Source of the DNA: Margaritifera margaritifera
Taxonomy: Eukaryota > Mollusca > Bivalvia > Unionida > Margaritiferidae
Length of the DNA: 64,000 nucleotides
Assembly: GCA_029931535.1 (NCBI GenBank)
Contig: JAQPZY010001684.1
Coordinates: forward strand, 2,295,001-2,359,000
Direction of reading: 5' to 3'
Positions within the stretch are counted from its first letter, which is position 1; each line of letters starts with the position of its first letter. The notes under the pieces were generated by a model. It was not told the DNA's origin. It saw nothing but the letters and a program-made list of their open reading frames with translations, and did no database searches. A program made the position numbers and the translations under genes. Shown piece by piece: positions 34,070 through 46,790 of the stretch.

Positions 34070-35440
34070 ACAACAAATTATACATCTGTTTGTTCGCGTT
34101 CATTTTGTACACACAAGACATTAGGTGTGGATATCCCATGGGGCTTTTTTGTTCCTGCACTTACTCACACTTTGTGACATCTGAAATAAAAATTTCTAAA
34201 GTAGAAATGTTTTGATGAAAAAAAGCATGTTTACTAACAACCAGGGTTGCATCAATTGCGTTGTTATCTTTATGACTTACCCACGAGTTTAAGATCTCAA
34301 AATCATGTACTATCTGAGGAGTCAAACAGTGGTAAAGAAACATCATATATGAATTAAACTTATGCCAGAAACACCAAATAATGAATGGAGGAACATGTAA
34401 TCTTTCCTAATGCAATTAGGAGATTAATTGTTAATAATGCACATTACATTGAACAACAGTAATGAAACTGATACATGTAAACACTAAAAGTGAAAACATA
34501 TGTATGGATAATATTCAAGTGAATTTTAATGACCCACTAGAAATTTGTGTTTTCCTGCAAGGTTATTCCCGAACCCACGAGGGGTAGGGAGGGAAGAGGC
34601 TCATTGTGATCAAAAACACTAAAAATTATCACCCTGGACTATCAAAAGAACTTTTTGAAAGTAATGGACTGAGTGGTAATGTTTGCTAATGAAGAAGAAT
34701 ATAAATATAAGGCCATAAACTGTAATAAACCATTGCTGATAGGTACTTTTTCTCCTCAAGTGAGAATTTTCCAATGTTGACATGATGTCATCCGGAAAAG
34801 AATGAGGATGTGCCTTTGGAAATTTATTTCTAGACAATTAAAGTGAAAATTCAAAAGACACTTACAGTAACGTGAATTAAAGTCCAAATAATACAATAAT
34901 CCTAAGTGTCCTAATCACAATACCTAAATATAGAATTTCCGAATGAATTTCAGTAGCCTTGAATGTCCTGATGTATCAGTAGTCTTGAATGTTCTGATAT
35001 GCCTGAATGATGTAATCCAGAATATCTTTGAATTAATTCACATAAATCCCAAGGTCAAGTATTAATCCAAAATGAGAATGAGCACCTTTAGTAATTCCAA
35101 TAAATATTTCAAATAAAAAATTCCTCTCTCTGAATTTGCTCCGATTTTCACAACTGTAACATCTGATTACTAAACTAAATTCCTTAACTGATCTTAATAA
35201 TATTAAGTTTAGTATAGGAATGAAATCTTGTATACCAAACATGTAAAAATATAAAGATAAGTCACCTGACAGAATATTCTAGAATACGAGTAACTCTAAT
35301 GGAAATTTCCTGTGCGTACTCGACATTTCTCACATTAAGACATGGGAAAGACTGACCTTGAACTCAAATGCATTAAATATATTGTTTACAAGATGACCAA
35401 TAATGTACAACTTACCTCATGGACACATATTATAAATTCA
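34070..35440. other. No gene recognised
   Basis: AT-rich. Frames of 60-70 codons on the minus strand show no motif. CpG density starts to fall across this part. Confidence 0.4.
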
Positions 35441-36060
35441 ATATACATAACACTATTTCACTAACACTCATGAAAATTAGTACATGGATGCATCTCAGGG
35501 AGAATGACGTTGCTATACCAAAACTAGGTCACTGTAACCTTATTGCAAATTTTAGTGACTTGAGCATTTTCAGCTATTTGTTCATTACACCCTCAATATT
35601 TTAGACCACTTTCACACACTCCAATTGGTATATGGATGCATCACAACAAGAGTAACTTAATCATGCCAAAAAGGATAATAGTGCAGCCTAATTTACTTGC
35701 TTGAATGACATATTTTCAGCCATTTGCACCCTCACTATTTTGGACCCTATGTCACCTACAACAATGAATATTGGTATTTAGAAGCATCTCTGGGAGAGTA
35801 ACTCGACCATAATCATTGCCTTTGATTGACTTACCTAGTCATAAAAAAACTAGGTCACTGTGACATAACTTGCATGTTTGAGTGACTTAAATATTTTCAG
35901 CTATTCATTCATTACACCCTCAATATCATGGAACCTATTTCAGGAACCTCATGAAAACTGGTATGTGAATGCATCTCAAGAAGAGCAACTCAACCATGAC
36001 AAACAATGTCACTGTGACCTAATTTGCATGCTTGAGTAAAATATACATGTGCAAATGGAG
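35440..36060. repeat. Diverged interspersed/tandem repeat, about 3 units of about 165-175 bp
   Basis: Recurring blocks: aggtcactgtgac(c/a)taa, cttgagtgacttaaatattt, cattcattacaccctcaata and gcatctcagg(g/a)agag. They occur at about 35525, 35690 and 35870-36020. The same blocks recur at 37150-37480. Confidence 0.65.
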
Positions 36061-36134
36061 AAATATGACAACTATTGAACTACTTTCCTTTTTCTATATT
36101 AAAATATGCACATCATCTCATCACATCAGTTCTT

Positions 36135-36500
36135 TCACAATAACTTGATGCCTTTCATACTGTTCTTATATGTAGCACAAGCATTTTTAGCCTTTCTTAG
36201 TAGATCATTGCCTGGATTATATTTATGGCAGTCCTCATCATTGTTGCTCTCAACACCTAGGAGATGATGTGTCATTACTGGATCCAGGTTTCCTCTGGAA
36301 TCAGCCTGAATTCTCCTCAGAACAGAAAATTGCCTCTCAGTGTTTGAATCTGAATGTGGCAATGTTAGTACAACTCTGCCGAGTCCACCAAGAAGTTCTC
36401 GTTATTTCCTACCTGTGGGTAGAACTGCTCAAGATTTGTGCTATCTGAGTCAATTTTGGGAAGTTCTTCTTAAAATTGACCTTACAGGAATGGCATACTC
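36135..36500 (-). pseudogene. hAT transposase C-terminal (dimerisation) fragment
   Basis: The minus-strand frame from 36362 reads MPHSDSNTERQFSVLRRIQA, RGNLDPVMTHHLLGVES and LLRKAKNACATYKNS, then a stop. A small residue after PHS, the conserved ER-FS and an N-L core are the hATC dimerisation signature of hAT transposases. Just upstream (about 36490-36440) KKNFPKLTQIAQIL matches the helix that normally precedes PHS, but extra sequence of about 80 bases and stops separate the two. This is an old internal fragment with no detectable ends. It is unlike the two MITEs and gives no evidence of driving them. Confidence 0.6.
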
Positions 36501-37150
36501 CTGTTCCTTTGAACTTGATTCCTACCACTGAACTCTCCTGTTTTCATCGATTATTGAATTTCATGTGATATTTTGGTCATTTAGATTTTGGTATTTTAAC
36601 ACTGGGAGATAATGCACGCCTAGATACACGTATCTTGACAAACTTTAAATACCAAAGACAAACCAACCATTTTTATGCCACCCGAGATCTTTAGTAATTA
36701 TTAATCCAACCATAATCCATTAAGGTCTTTAATTCTTTCCGAATTACTTCTTATCACATGTAATATAATATCTCCACAAACCTTATTAACACTCAAGTCC
36801 AACCGACTCTGCCAAAATAATCCAGGTAATGTTCTTTATGCTGCTTAAGCTCTTTAGTAATCCAATCATAATTTATTAACGCCTTTAATCCATTCTGAAT
36901 TACTGTGATCACATAAAGACTTTACTGTAATATGCTATATTGGATGCAAGGTGTGAAGAAAAAAACAAATGGAAAAATTTCACTTCCAAATTTTTTAAAA
37001 ATAACTTTGAGAATGTGGCCGATTTCAATGAGTGACTGGAGGGACAGGAAGACCCATCATCTTGAGAGGAAAACACTCCTGGCCAGGAGGTTCACATGTA
37101 TGAAAATATTTTCAACTATTTGAAAACTATTTCAACTATGCTTATTAATA
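36500..37150. other. No gene recognised
   Basis: AT-rich; contains diverged duplicates of a ccaatcataat(c/t)ca/tta block (36710 and 36855). No coding region supported. Confidence 0.4.
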
Positions 37151-37480
37151 TATTTTGATGCATCTCAAAAAGTGTAATTTAATCATCACTGTGACCCATT
37201 TTTTCAAGCTTGCATGATTTATGCATTTTCAGCTAATTGTTAATTATGTCCTCAATATGTCTACATTCTCAACACAATTCAGTCCAAAAGTATGTCAATG
37301 TGACCTAATTTCATGCCTGAGTGACTTCTGTATTTTTTCATTACAACCTCAATATCTTTGACCCTATTTTACTTACACTCAATGAGAGTAACTCAACTAT
37401 ATCAAACTAGGTCAATGTGACCTACGTTTCACACTGTAGTGACATCTGTATTTTCAGCCATTCTCTGTATCTTTTGACCC
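37150..37480. repeat. Diverged interspersed repeat (same family as 35440-36060)
   Basis: Shares tgtgacctaatttcatgcc(t)gagtgac-like, ttttcagcta, tcaatatctttgaccctatt and gagagtaactcaac blocks with the array at 35.4-36.1 kb. Confidence 0.6.
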
Positions 37481-37577
37481 TATTATATCTAGGCTAATCA
37501 AACTTTTTTGATGAAAATTTAATTTGTAATGCATCACTGTGAGTAGTATATTACAGTAATATTTTTTTCCTACAAAA

Positions 37578-37660
37578 ATGGTGGCATAGTTATTAGCTTA
37601 GACTCATCACCAGTGGGTAACATGTTCAAATCCTGTCCAGACCAGTCTGAATCAAGTGTA
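37578..37660 (+). mobile_element. tRNA-like SINE head
   Basis: Box A-like tggcatagttattagctta is followed about 45 bases later by box B-like tgttcaaatcc, then gtccagacc, as in a tRNA-derived SINE. Box B differs from consensus at about three positions. The sequence ends about 55 bases before the MITE at 37717. Confidence 0.45.
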
Positions 37661-37716
37661 TTTTCATATCTGTTTGCAAGGTTCATAACTACTATTGCCT
37701 CAGCATCAGTGATCCA

Positions 37717-37932
37717 TACTGTATATATTCACTTATAAATAGAGTCCAACTGCAAACTGCACAGACCCAGATCTGCCATCACATAATGCAGTGGCAGATC
37801 TGGGTCAACGCAGTTTGTTAGGAGTAATCAGTAGAAGAAACAACATAGACCTGATGTACCAGTGCATTATGTGATGACAGATCAGGGTCTATGTTGTTTG
37901 CAGTGGGACTGGACTTGTAAGTATATACGGTA
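37717..37932. mobile_element. TA-flanked palindromic MITE, copy 1
   Basis: Ends tactgtatatattcacttat and, on the minus strand, taccgtatatacttacaagt, form terminal inverted repeats bounded by TA on both sides. Inside are repeated agatctg and cacataatg(c/t) blocks in inverted pairs. TA at the borders fits a Tc1/mariner-like (IS630 superfamily) origin. No transposase. Confidence 0.75.
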
Positions 37933-38185
37933 TATTGTCAACTACTCCAACTGCACTCCTGTTGGTGAGGGAATTAGTGTTTGTATGTAAACACCTTGTC
38001 ATTATTATTATTAATCAATACCGACAGAACATTAATTTCCATGTATAATACCTTGATGGTCTCAATTGTATGGCTTACCTTCATGACCATTTGTCAAACA
38101 AGAATTACTTTCCTATTTTTACATGCTTACCAAAGTCAATAACTATCTATACTAGTGATCTCAATACTATGCTATGGGATAATGG

Positions 38186-38322
38186 TACTGTGTATACTAG
38201 CTCATAAGTCGGGTCCAACTGCAGACTGCACAGACCCAGATCTGCTGTTGGATAATGTGCTGGTAAATCAGAGTCTATATTGTTTGCAGTTGGACCTGAC
38301 TTACAGGCGAGTATGTATGGTA
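38186..38322. mobile_element. TA-flanked palindromic MITE, copy 2 (internally shortened)
   Basis: The left end is tactgtgtatactagctcat and the right end, minus strand, is taccatacatactcgcctgt. Next to each are gtcgggtccaac and gtcaggtccaac in inverted arrangement. At 137 bp it lacks about half of the interior of copies 1 and 3. Lies only 254 bases from copy 1. Confidence 0.75.
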
Positions 38323-39004
38323 ATTAGAAAACCAATAAATAACCAGACAATGATACAAGATTTTGCATATCACTGCAGCAAGGACAAAACAGAGATAACT
38401 TGAGGTTAATGTCCCATCAATGTGTTAATTTCAGTGCTCCCCATATGTAGCTTTTCATTCCGCAGGGAAAAATATACAGAATAATCTTCATTTTCCACAG
38501 ATGACATATTGCAGATGTACATCATAAAGATAAAACAAAGCATAGTGTTAAAGTCTTTTTGCCTTTAATTTTAGTCTTGGTGATATCACATGTACATGAT
38601 GTAACAGACATAACCATTACCATCAATGTTTTACTTAACAAATTTATTATGAGTTATATAATTATCACACATTCTGCAACTTGGTAACATGTATTATTAC
38701 CTATACATATATAATACACTTTACATATATAAACAGCAATTGATCAACACTGGATACAAAGATTGTATGCAATATAAAGTAAAAAACATCACATGCTATT
38801 GTTTAACACTGATCCTATTACTATAGTTAACATATGCACAATGCAACAAATTCTACAATATATGAACATATAACAGCCAACTTTAAATTTCTATTATACC
38901 ACAACTGAAAACTATCCAGAATATTTTTAATCTATGTAAATGCCAATTTAAGGTTCAGGATATATTTAAAGTTCTTTGAATTTCTGTTAAATAATTCAAA
39001 TAAA

Positions 39005-40500
39005 AATGTGTTAAAGGGGAACAGATGCCCCCACCAATATAATATAAATAAGCAAAACCTTGGTTTAAGATGGAAGGAAAAGTTCCAAGTCAGACAGGGA
39101 CCATGGACAGAAAAAGGTGAAAAATAAACCTGACCTAGGTCTTCTTAAAATCAAGTCCCATACCAAATTTGCTATCAATCCCTAAGGAATCTCAAAATTT
39201 ATGGTTCAGATACAAAAGCTATGTTTTAAGGGCATCTTTTAAGTCAAATACAAATCATACTGGTAACTTAGTCAAATTTTGAAATAGCCGAAAATCAAAC
39301 TTGACCTCGGTCTTTCAAATATATACCAAATTTGGTTTCAATCCATTAGGTTCTTCAAAAGTTGTAAAGCAGAAATGAAAGTGGCTATGTACAGGCTGAA
39401 TGGCTGTACAGACAAACATTGTATGTCCTCTCCATAGAATATGGTGGGGAACCAAGAAAGACAGCACTCCAAAAGACAAAGATTTAGAGCCATATATAGT
39501 TTTTCTCCTCAAGCATCACCCAGTGGAAAAAAATTGTGCAAAATCTAAGGCTAAATTATTTTTCACCTTAGCATGTAAGTCATATTCCTCATTATTCCAT
39601 GTAACAGTCTCTTATTTAATGCATAAAAAAAAAAAAAAAAACCCCTAACCTTTCGTAATTTCTTTAGATTGAATATACAAGCCAATTCAGTTTGATCAGT
39701 ATTTGGCCCACCATGTCTGTATATAACAATAAATCACATGAATATAGCATGAATCGTGTCCATAAGACACAGATGGCCCTGCCCTTATAATGAAACTGAA
39801 GGGCAAAAAAATAAAATAAATGTCAAACAGGGGCCATAACTCTGTTCAATTTTTTTTTCAGAAAATTGTGAAAATTTAACTTGAACTAGGTCTTCTTAAT
39901 GTAAAGTCTCATACCAAATTTGGTTTCAATCTATCAAGTCTGAACACATGAAATTCACAACAGACAAGACATGATAGGACATGACAGACGAACATGGGTA
40001 ACCCAACATGACCCCTACATGGATATGGCACGAGTATAAAAATGCGAATTTTAAATCTAGAACAAAGTATATGAATGTAACTCTTACAAAAGTACTGCCA
40101 TGAATACATGAAATGTGTCCACACAACACCAGTGCCCCACCAATAGTACCACAGTTGAAATCTTAATTTAATATGCAACAGCAAATTTCTCAAACTGCAG
40201 CAATAACTAAGTACAATTTTGACAGGAAAGGTGAAAAAAGAAGTTAATATAGGCTTTTTCAATATTAAGCATCACAAAATATTTCAATCCATAAAGTCCT
40301 TCAAATTTTACTGAGCTGAAACAAAATTCTTGATGTGAGGGCAAAATACTAAGTCAAACATGGGCCAAAACTTGGTCACATTTTTGACAGCAAAAGGTGA
40401 AAATCAAACCTGACCTAGGTACTCTGGATATTAGGCTGTATTCCAGATTTGTCTCCAATCCATGAAGCTTTTTCAAAAGTGATTTAGTCTGAATGATATT
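39005..40500. repeat. Diverged repeat series, about 5 units
   Basis: Recurring blocks: ggtgaaaa(a/t)caaacctgacc, taggtcttctt(a/g), ataccaaatttggtttcaat and cc(a/t)taag(g/t). They occur at about 39140-39200, 39300-39350, 39880-39950, 40230-40300 and 40390-40470. Such ~150-190 bp units are common intergenic repeats in bivalves. A poly-A run of 17 lies at about 39626-39641. No coding frame is credible here. Confidence 0.65.
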
Positions 40501-41569
40501 CGAGCTATATGGGACAGAAGAGCATGGTTAAATGACCGTTAAAAGAATATGCCCCCACCCCCACAGAACATGACAGAGGCATCATCTTTAAATGGCTGCA
40601 ATGTGTATGTAAGTATGTGCATGTAATTTCATTCTGAAAATAGCACTGCAATGAAGAAATAAAAGAATGAAATGTAGTTAAAAATTACTAATATTTCATA
40701 ATAGTGGACAGAAAAGAAATTACTCATGTACAATATTTTAAAATTATTTGTCCACCATAGGGTAAACTAATTCTGTTGCTGGGGGGCCAACAATTCTTAT
40801 GTTCAACAAGCCCAGACAAGTAAAATTAATCATTTAGCTAGTAAACTTTTATTTAACCAACCCAATGTTTGTTTAGAAATAAAGAACATAAATTTTGAGA
40901 TGACTTTTCATGCATCCTCCATGACAGACTTGTAGGTCAAAATTGGAACTGCCACCTCCTGTGTTGGGGAGGATTTGTCATTGATTCTGTCATTAATCCT
41001 GAAAAAACAGAATTACTTTTTTATTGGAATGGGAAAGAATAACAAGGTTGTGAATTCTTGCTATGAAAAGGACATAAGAAATTTTGATGTAATTCACATT
41101 GCAATCAAAGAATAAAAGAAAGAAAAAAAAGATGCAGAAACAAGGGGATAAATGGGTGTAGAAAATAAAGACACAGCTGCAGTATAATCTAACATTTTTC
41201 AATAATTTCACAGTAAACATAACAGAAATACAGAACTATAACAAGTAAACAAAACTGAAACAGCTCATTACAGAGGTATGTAAATATAACATTGTGCTTT
41301 GTTTAATTTGCCAATAAATGTAATACCAACTACACCTTTGGTCAGAATTAACATAAATAATGAAAATGTACAAGTATTTACAGAGTAGCAAATGTTGCTC
41401 ATCTAGATATATAAAAATCTTGAAAGTTAACCTTCCAAGAAACCAAAAATGAAAATAAGGTATGAACTGGCACTAGAATGTAAACAAAATAACAGAGACA
41501 CCAACCCCTGAGCATGCTTATCAGGAACTTTAGTGTAAATTTTGTCGAATTTAGACAGCCCATTTGGAA
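40501..41569. other. No gene recognised
   Basis: AT-rich, CpG-poor. Frames up to 75 codons are the chance kind. Confidence 0.4.
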
Positions 41570-41789
41570 TACCGTATATACTCATGTATAAACCGGGTCC
41601 AAATGCAAACAACATAGACTCTGATCTGCCATCGCATAATGTGCTGGCAGATCAGGGTCTATGTTGTTTGTTCTACTGATTAGTCCTTACAAACTGCATA
41701 GAACCAGATCTGCCGGTGCATTATGGAAGGCTGATCTGGGTCTATGCAGTTTGCAGTTGGTATCGGCTTATATGCGAGTATAGATGGTA
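41570..41789. mobile_element. TA-flanked palindromic MITE, copy 3 (best preserved)
   Basis: 220 bp. The left end is taccgtatatactcatgtat and the right end, minus strand, is taccatctatactcgcatat, then aagccgataccaa against aaaccgggtccaa inside. The interior has two inverted agatc(a/t)gggtctatg blocks, so each half is itself palindromic. TA flanks both ends. Confidence 0.8.
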
Positions 41790-43650
41790 GATAACATATT
41801 CAATAAAACTAACAAACCTATACAATCAGATTCCGTCTTCCTTATAATCCTATACATACCTATCCACAATCAGAAACAATGAAGACATAATGATAATAAA
41901 TGGCAAATCCATTCCTCCAGTTCCAGAACCCCGAATTCCTTAAACATTTTTGGTCAAAACAAAAACCATAAACCATGGTTCTCATCAATTATCTGTATCC
42001 TTATCTTCTCTTCATCATCCCTGCCATTTTTCACCTAATTAGTCTAATTGACTGGTTTTTTGTTATGTACATATTATTATTTACACTGAGAAAGTACATT
42101 CTATGTACCAATCTATTATATATGGTGAAACCCTGGTGTAACACTCTTCGTTACAACATGAATTCAGATATAGCACTGTTGTGGCATGGCTCTAGAAATT
42201 TTACAATAATTTCACAAATTTCCTAAAGTACTACAAAGCTTAAGTGTCAAAATAAACAAGAATTTGATTTAATAATGTGGCAAGAGGTGATGTATTCTTG
42301 AAGAAAAAAATATCTTATCACTACTATTGACATTAACTGACAAAAGCTGATAATTGTTAATCTAGTTATTACTGAACCATCAACAATAAAGCCATTAAGT
42401 CTTCTTTGTGTTCATCTTCAATGTATACTGTGTACAATTGTTGCTCAATCCAGGGTAAACAATAGTTAATGGATGTTTGCTCAGTTATTTGGTATACACA
42501 ACCAAGTACTAAATAATGCAGCTATCTAAACAAGTTCATCACCTGAATTTATAATGCAATTAATTTACCACCTATTTAAGGGAAACCAAGAGACTACCTA
42601 TGCCTGCTCTATCAAACACGCACCCGTGCACCTAACAATGCCATTGCTGAAATAAGTTTTTCAACCTGAATTGTCAGGAGCTGTTTTGGTCATTGCCACA
42701 TATACGCAATCCCCCCCCCCTCCCATCTTACATGACATGGCTATACCCATATGCTCAAAATCTGATTAATTTATTTTTATTTTCTAGTCAGAAATGCAAA
42801 TATCAGCTTCAAATCACTCAGATATATACAGGCCACTTGTCATTGTAATGGCAAAGTTACATGTACTGTTCAACATGAACTGGATTAGAATCATTTAACT
42901 TATAGGAGAGCAAGGCTTTGCTGTTATAATCAAACATACTACTCCCTGTTTTTGATCTGCAGTAGTGCAAAAGTCATAGTTATCAACACAAATTTCAATG
43001 AATATAGGGCTTATTTTCTTTTTCTTTTCCTGTCTTTAAAAGAATGATTAAACTGGGTTGTTTGGAGATCACTCTTTACCCATGAAATTGAATGGTTTAC
43101 TCCCAAACTTGGTTGAGGCAGTTTCACACTTGTTGAATTGTTCATCTCAAGTACATGATCACGTACCCATAACCTTGTGTACAAATTTCAGTTAAAATAT
43201 TTTTCAAGCCAAAATGAATACAAGTTTAAACTCCCAATGTCTCATTTGCATAATGTAGGTAAAAAATCAGTACCTTTGGACATGTCCAGCATACATGAAT
43301 GTTTTTGGAAAACACTGTTTTATATGTTAGTATGAGTGTATTAGCAAAAAACCAAGTATTTGGATTTGAATGGAATCTAGCACAGAAATTATAAAAATTA
43401 TGTTTCTAGTTGCACATTTTTGATAGAATTATTATTATGGATACAATGAGATTGGCTGGCGAGTATATGTACTCTATTTACACTATTCTGTTGCCAATTT
43501 TCTCATACATATACATGTAGATGTATGCACCAATCCATGGTTCTCTGCCCCCACCCCAATATTATCAATATGTAATCACTGTTTTAAGTATATCTCATGT
43601 AATATGTATCTAAATTGGTAACTGGGTCATTGAAGTCAGCAGTTTTGAAC
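41790..43650. other. No gene recognised
   Basis: AT-rich, strongly CpG-poor; a C run at 42711-42721. A plus-strand frame at 41975-42226 is hydrophobic (for example YLLFIIPAIFHLISLIDWFF) but has no family resemblance that I can name; chance is likely in T-rich DNA. Confidence 0.35.
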
Positions 43651-44500
43651 ACACACACACATCCCTTGTCCTGTATAGATAATAGGACACACATGCACAC
43701 CCCTCATCCTGTATAGAAAAGAGGACACCCCCTTGTCCTGTATAGAAAAGAGGACACACATGCACACCCCTTGTCCTGTATAGAAAAGAGGACACACATG
43801 CACACCCCTTGTCCTGTATAGAAAAGAGGACACACATGCACACCTCTTGTCCTGTATAGAAAAGAGGACACATGCACACCCCTTGTCCTGTATAGAAAAT
43901 AGGACACACACGCACACCCCTTGTCCTGTATAGAAAAGAGGACACACATGCACACCCCTTGTCCTGTATAGAAAAGATACACATGCACACCCCTTGTCCT
44001 GTATAGAAAAGAGGACACACATGCACACCCCTTGTCCTGTATAGAAAAGAGGACACACATGCACACCCCTTGTCCTGTATAGATAAGAGGACACACATGC
44101 ACACCCCTTGTCCTGTATGGAAAAGAGGACACCCCCCTTGTCCTGTATAGAAAAGAGGACACACAAACACCCCCCTTGTCCTGTATAGATAAGAGGACAC
44201 ACATGCACACCCCTTGTCCTGTATAGAAATGAGGACACACACGCACACCCCTTGTCCTGTATAGAAAAGAGCACACACACGCACACCCCTTGTCCTGTAT
44301 AGAAAAGAGGACACCCCCCTTGTCCTGTATAGAAAAGAAGACACACGTGCACACCCCTTGTCCTATATAGATAAGAGGACACACGTGCACACCCCTTGTC
44401 CTGTATAGAAAAGAGGACACACACATACCTTGTCCTGTATAGAAAAGAGGACACACACACACACACCCCTTGTTCTGTATAGATAATAGGACACACATGC
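43651..44500. repeat. 38-bp minisatellite, about 22 copies
   Basis: The unit contains cttgtcctgtatagaaaag followed by aggacacacatgcacacccc. Variants include shortened units lacking the cacacatgca part (around 43726, 44130 and 44310) and aagaag/aataag changes. The minus strand has no stop in any phase of the unit, so three long frames (244, 264 and 292 codons) run through it. They read as the same peptides (FYTGQG, SIQDKG, LYRTRG) in different phase. I reject these as genes. Confidence 0.95.
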
Positions 44501-45790
44501 AATATTGTCCTCATTTAGCTGACTTATGGATACTGATACATTATATAAGACAATGGCACTTTGCGGGCCCTGACCATGATGTTATAGCAGGGTTTCACTG
44601 TAGGTACTCATGTACTTTTGTCCCAACCTGTGTCCACAGAAAACTCCTATTTAAAATTTTATCCCATAAAATTTAGATTTTATGGAATTTCCGTCAATGT
44701 AATTCAAAATGCGGAATTTTCACAAACAATTTGTCCTAGTTCTGCAAATTCCACAATGGGTGGCATCTTTGATAAAATGAAGTATTATCAACAAAGGAAT
44801 GACCTTACTGCAAATATTAATTCAGATATTGCAAAACTGTTTAAGAAAATCAAGTATGCAGTAAAATATTTGGATGATTACTGATGTCTGTTCAGCTTTC
44901 ATCTTAAAATAAGATGAGCACAGTATCATAGATTGTGGACTAAGCAAGTAAATCTTAAAACAACCATGAAATGAAATATAGTACAAAGGAAATGATAATA
45001 TTGATAGTTTTCTTTCCAGCTTAAAGTATATTACATATGACTAGTTTACAACAATAATACAACTATTTACTTTTGACAATGAAGATACAAGGATATCAAC
45101 CCCTGAAGAAAAGATACATCAATTTTCATAAGATAAATCCACACTTTTTTCCCCCTAGAAATGAAGGGGTACAGCATTTGTACCAGAAGCAGCCAATTTG
45201 CATTTTTGTCAGCCTTCTTGAAAACTGATGGCTCAAAACAACTTAAAAATAGTGGCACACTTAAATGTTATCAATTCTAGCTCAATGACCAAGTAGCAAC
45301 CACAGTTTATGCAGTACTAAAATACCGCTTGTCAAGTGAGCTCTTATGGTAATGTGCATCTTCTTCATAGTGGTCTAACTTAAAACCTTGATTCTGATTT
45401 TCCATTTCTAGTTTCTCAGGATTTACTCTGTAGGAGTACTTCAGCATGGAATGCAGAATTCAGAACAATCAAACCAAAAAAGACAGAGATGACTCATTTT
45501 TCGTAATACAAATTCATGAAAATATATTTACTTTCAACATCCATTGAAAAAGCTGATAGTCCACTCAATGCAAAAACACTTACTTTGCACAGATAAAAAA
45601 TGCACATCTGCCCTTATGCAAAACATTTCCATGACATCCCACAATATTGTTGTTGCTGTTTTTGTGCATTCCTCCACTGTATGGAGAAATGCAAAGTTGG
45701 TACACACAATAATGTACATCAGTGCACAAGCTGAGACTGTATCTCCAAGGCTTGATCTATTTCATAGCATGATGGCTACAATTATGGTAA
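44501..45790. other. No gene recognised
   Basis: CpG-poor AT-rich DNA. The frame at 44618-44884 (ends KKIKYAVKYLDDY) has no recognised family. Confidence 0.35.
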
Positions 45791-45795
45791 TTGCT

Positions 45796-45905
45796 TATGT
45801 ATAACGTATACCCAGCTGCAAACAGCATTGATGCATATCTACTGTTACATATTAATAAGCTGGTACATTAGGATCAATGCTGTTCGTGCTTCTTAAGGAA
45901 GTCTG
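45796..45905. mobile_element. TA-flanked palindromic MITE relic, copy 4
   Basis: A diverged, shortened version: cccagctgcaaacagcatt, then acatattaataagctgg, then ggatcaatgctgttcgtgct. It retains the inverted central symmetry but not clear ends. Confidence 0.5.
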
Positions 45906-46163
45906 ATTTTGTCAAATCAATGCTTACTGTGCACCCAAAATTATGTGATCATTACACTATGATGTCACTGATATGAAGCCACTTTTCACCTAGGTGTATC
46001 ATTGAGCATTAAACTCTGGGAGAGATTGAACATAAAATGATGTGGTTGCAACATCATTCCCTTGTTACATAATTAAAATTAAAAGTTCTGATGTAATTTT
46101 AGCAATTGCGATAAAAGAAAATGATAAGTCAAACAAAAAGGATACAAGATCTTTGGAAATCTT

Positions 46164-46298
46164 GCCATAAATTGGCTGTGCAGACCTTCTGTTGTAGAAG
46201 ACCAAGGTGCCATAAATTGGCTGTGCAGACCTTCTGTTGTAGAAGACCAAGGTGCCATAAATTGGCTGTGCAGACCTTCTGTTGTAGAAGACCAAGGT
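46164..46298. repeat. 45-bp tandem repeat, exactly 3 copies
   Basis: Three identical units (135 bases), each starting gccataaattggctgtgcag and ending gaagaccaaggt. Absence of differences between units suggests a recent expansion. Confidence 0.95.
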
Positions 46299-46689
46299 GA
46301 TCTCGATAATTGTGTCACACTGAGAAAACAAAATTCACTAACCAACATCACCTTTTCTTTGTGTATTTAAAATTAGGAGTTTATGATTTTCAACCAGTGC
46401 AAATTTGATGAATTTTGAAATACTCATATAACTATCATTTTATGGGCAATTAGCAACAGGGTACATTTTCCCATACTTTTCTATGTAATGATCCTTACTT
46501 GGGGATGGATATTCAACTGAGACTTTTGCAAGAAAATGCACACCAACATATAATTTTCTGTAGTGATTTTGGATTATTTGGATTGGATTATTTGGATTAT
46601 TTGGACCCTTTGCTATGTAAAAATATATATTTTTCAAAAAGTTAAATACTCCAACATTTTACAAGTGTTCATTCTAAAGTTTTCTGGTA

Positions 46690-46790
46690 AATGGTGTAGA
46701 CCATGACCTGCTGTGCACTGTGTAATGGTAGATCTGGGTCTATCTTGTCTCATAGTCTGATGTACATTATACAAAGGTAAATATAGTACC
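46690..46790. mobile_element. TA-flanked palindromic MITE relic, copy 5
   Basis: Contains tgtgtaatggtagatctggg followed by tctatcttgt and tctgatgtacattata. It is recognisable only by comparison with copies 1-3. Confidence 0.4.

Noticed and set aside
41975..42226. Hydrophobic 83-codon plus frame as a membrane protein
   Set aside because: T-rich DNA gives hydrophobic codons by chance; no family match, no splice or start context.
43610..44514. Three long minus-strand frames (244-292 codons) as candidate Cys-rich proteins
   Set aside because: They are the same 38-bp tandem repeat read in three phases. None has a non-repetitive domain or splice context.
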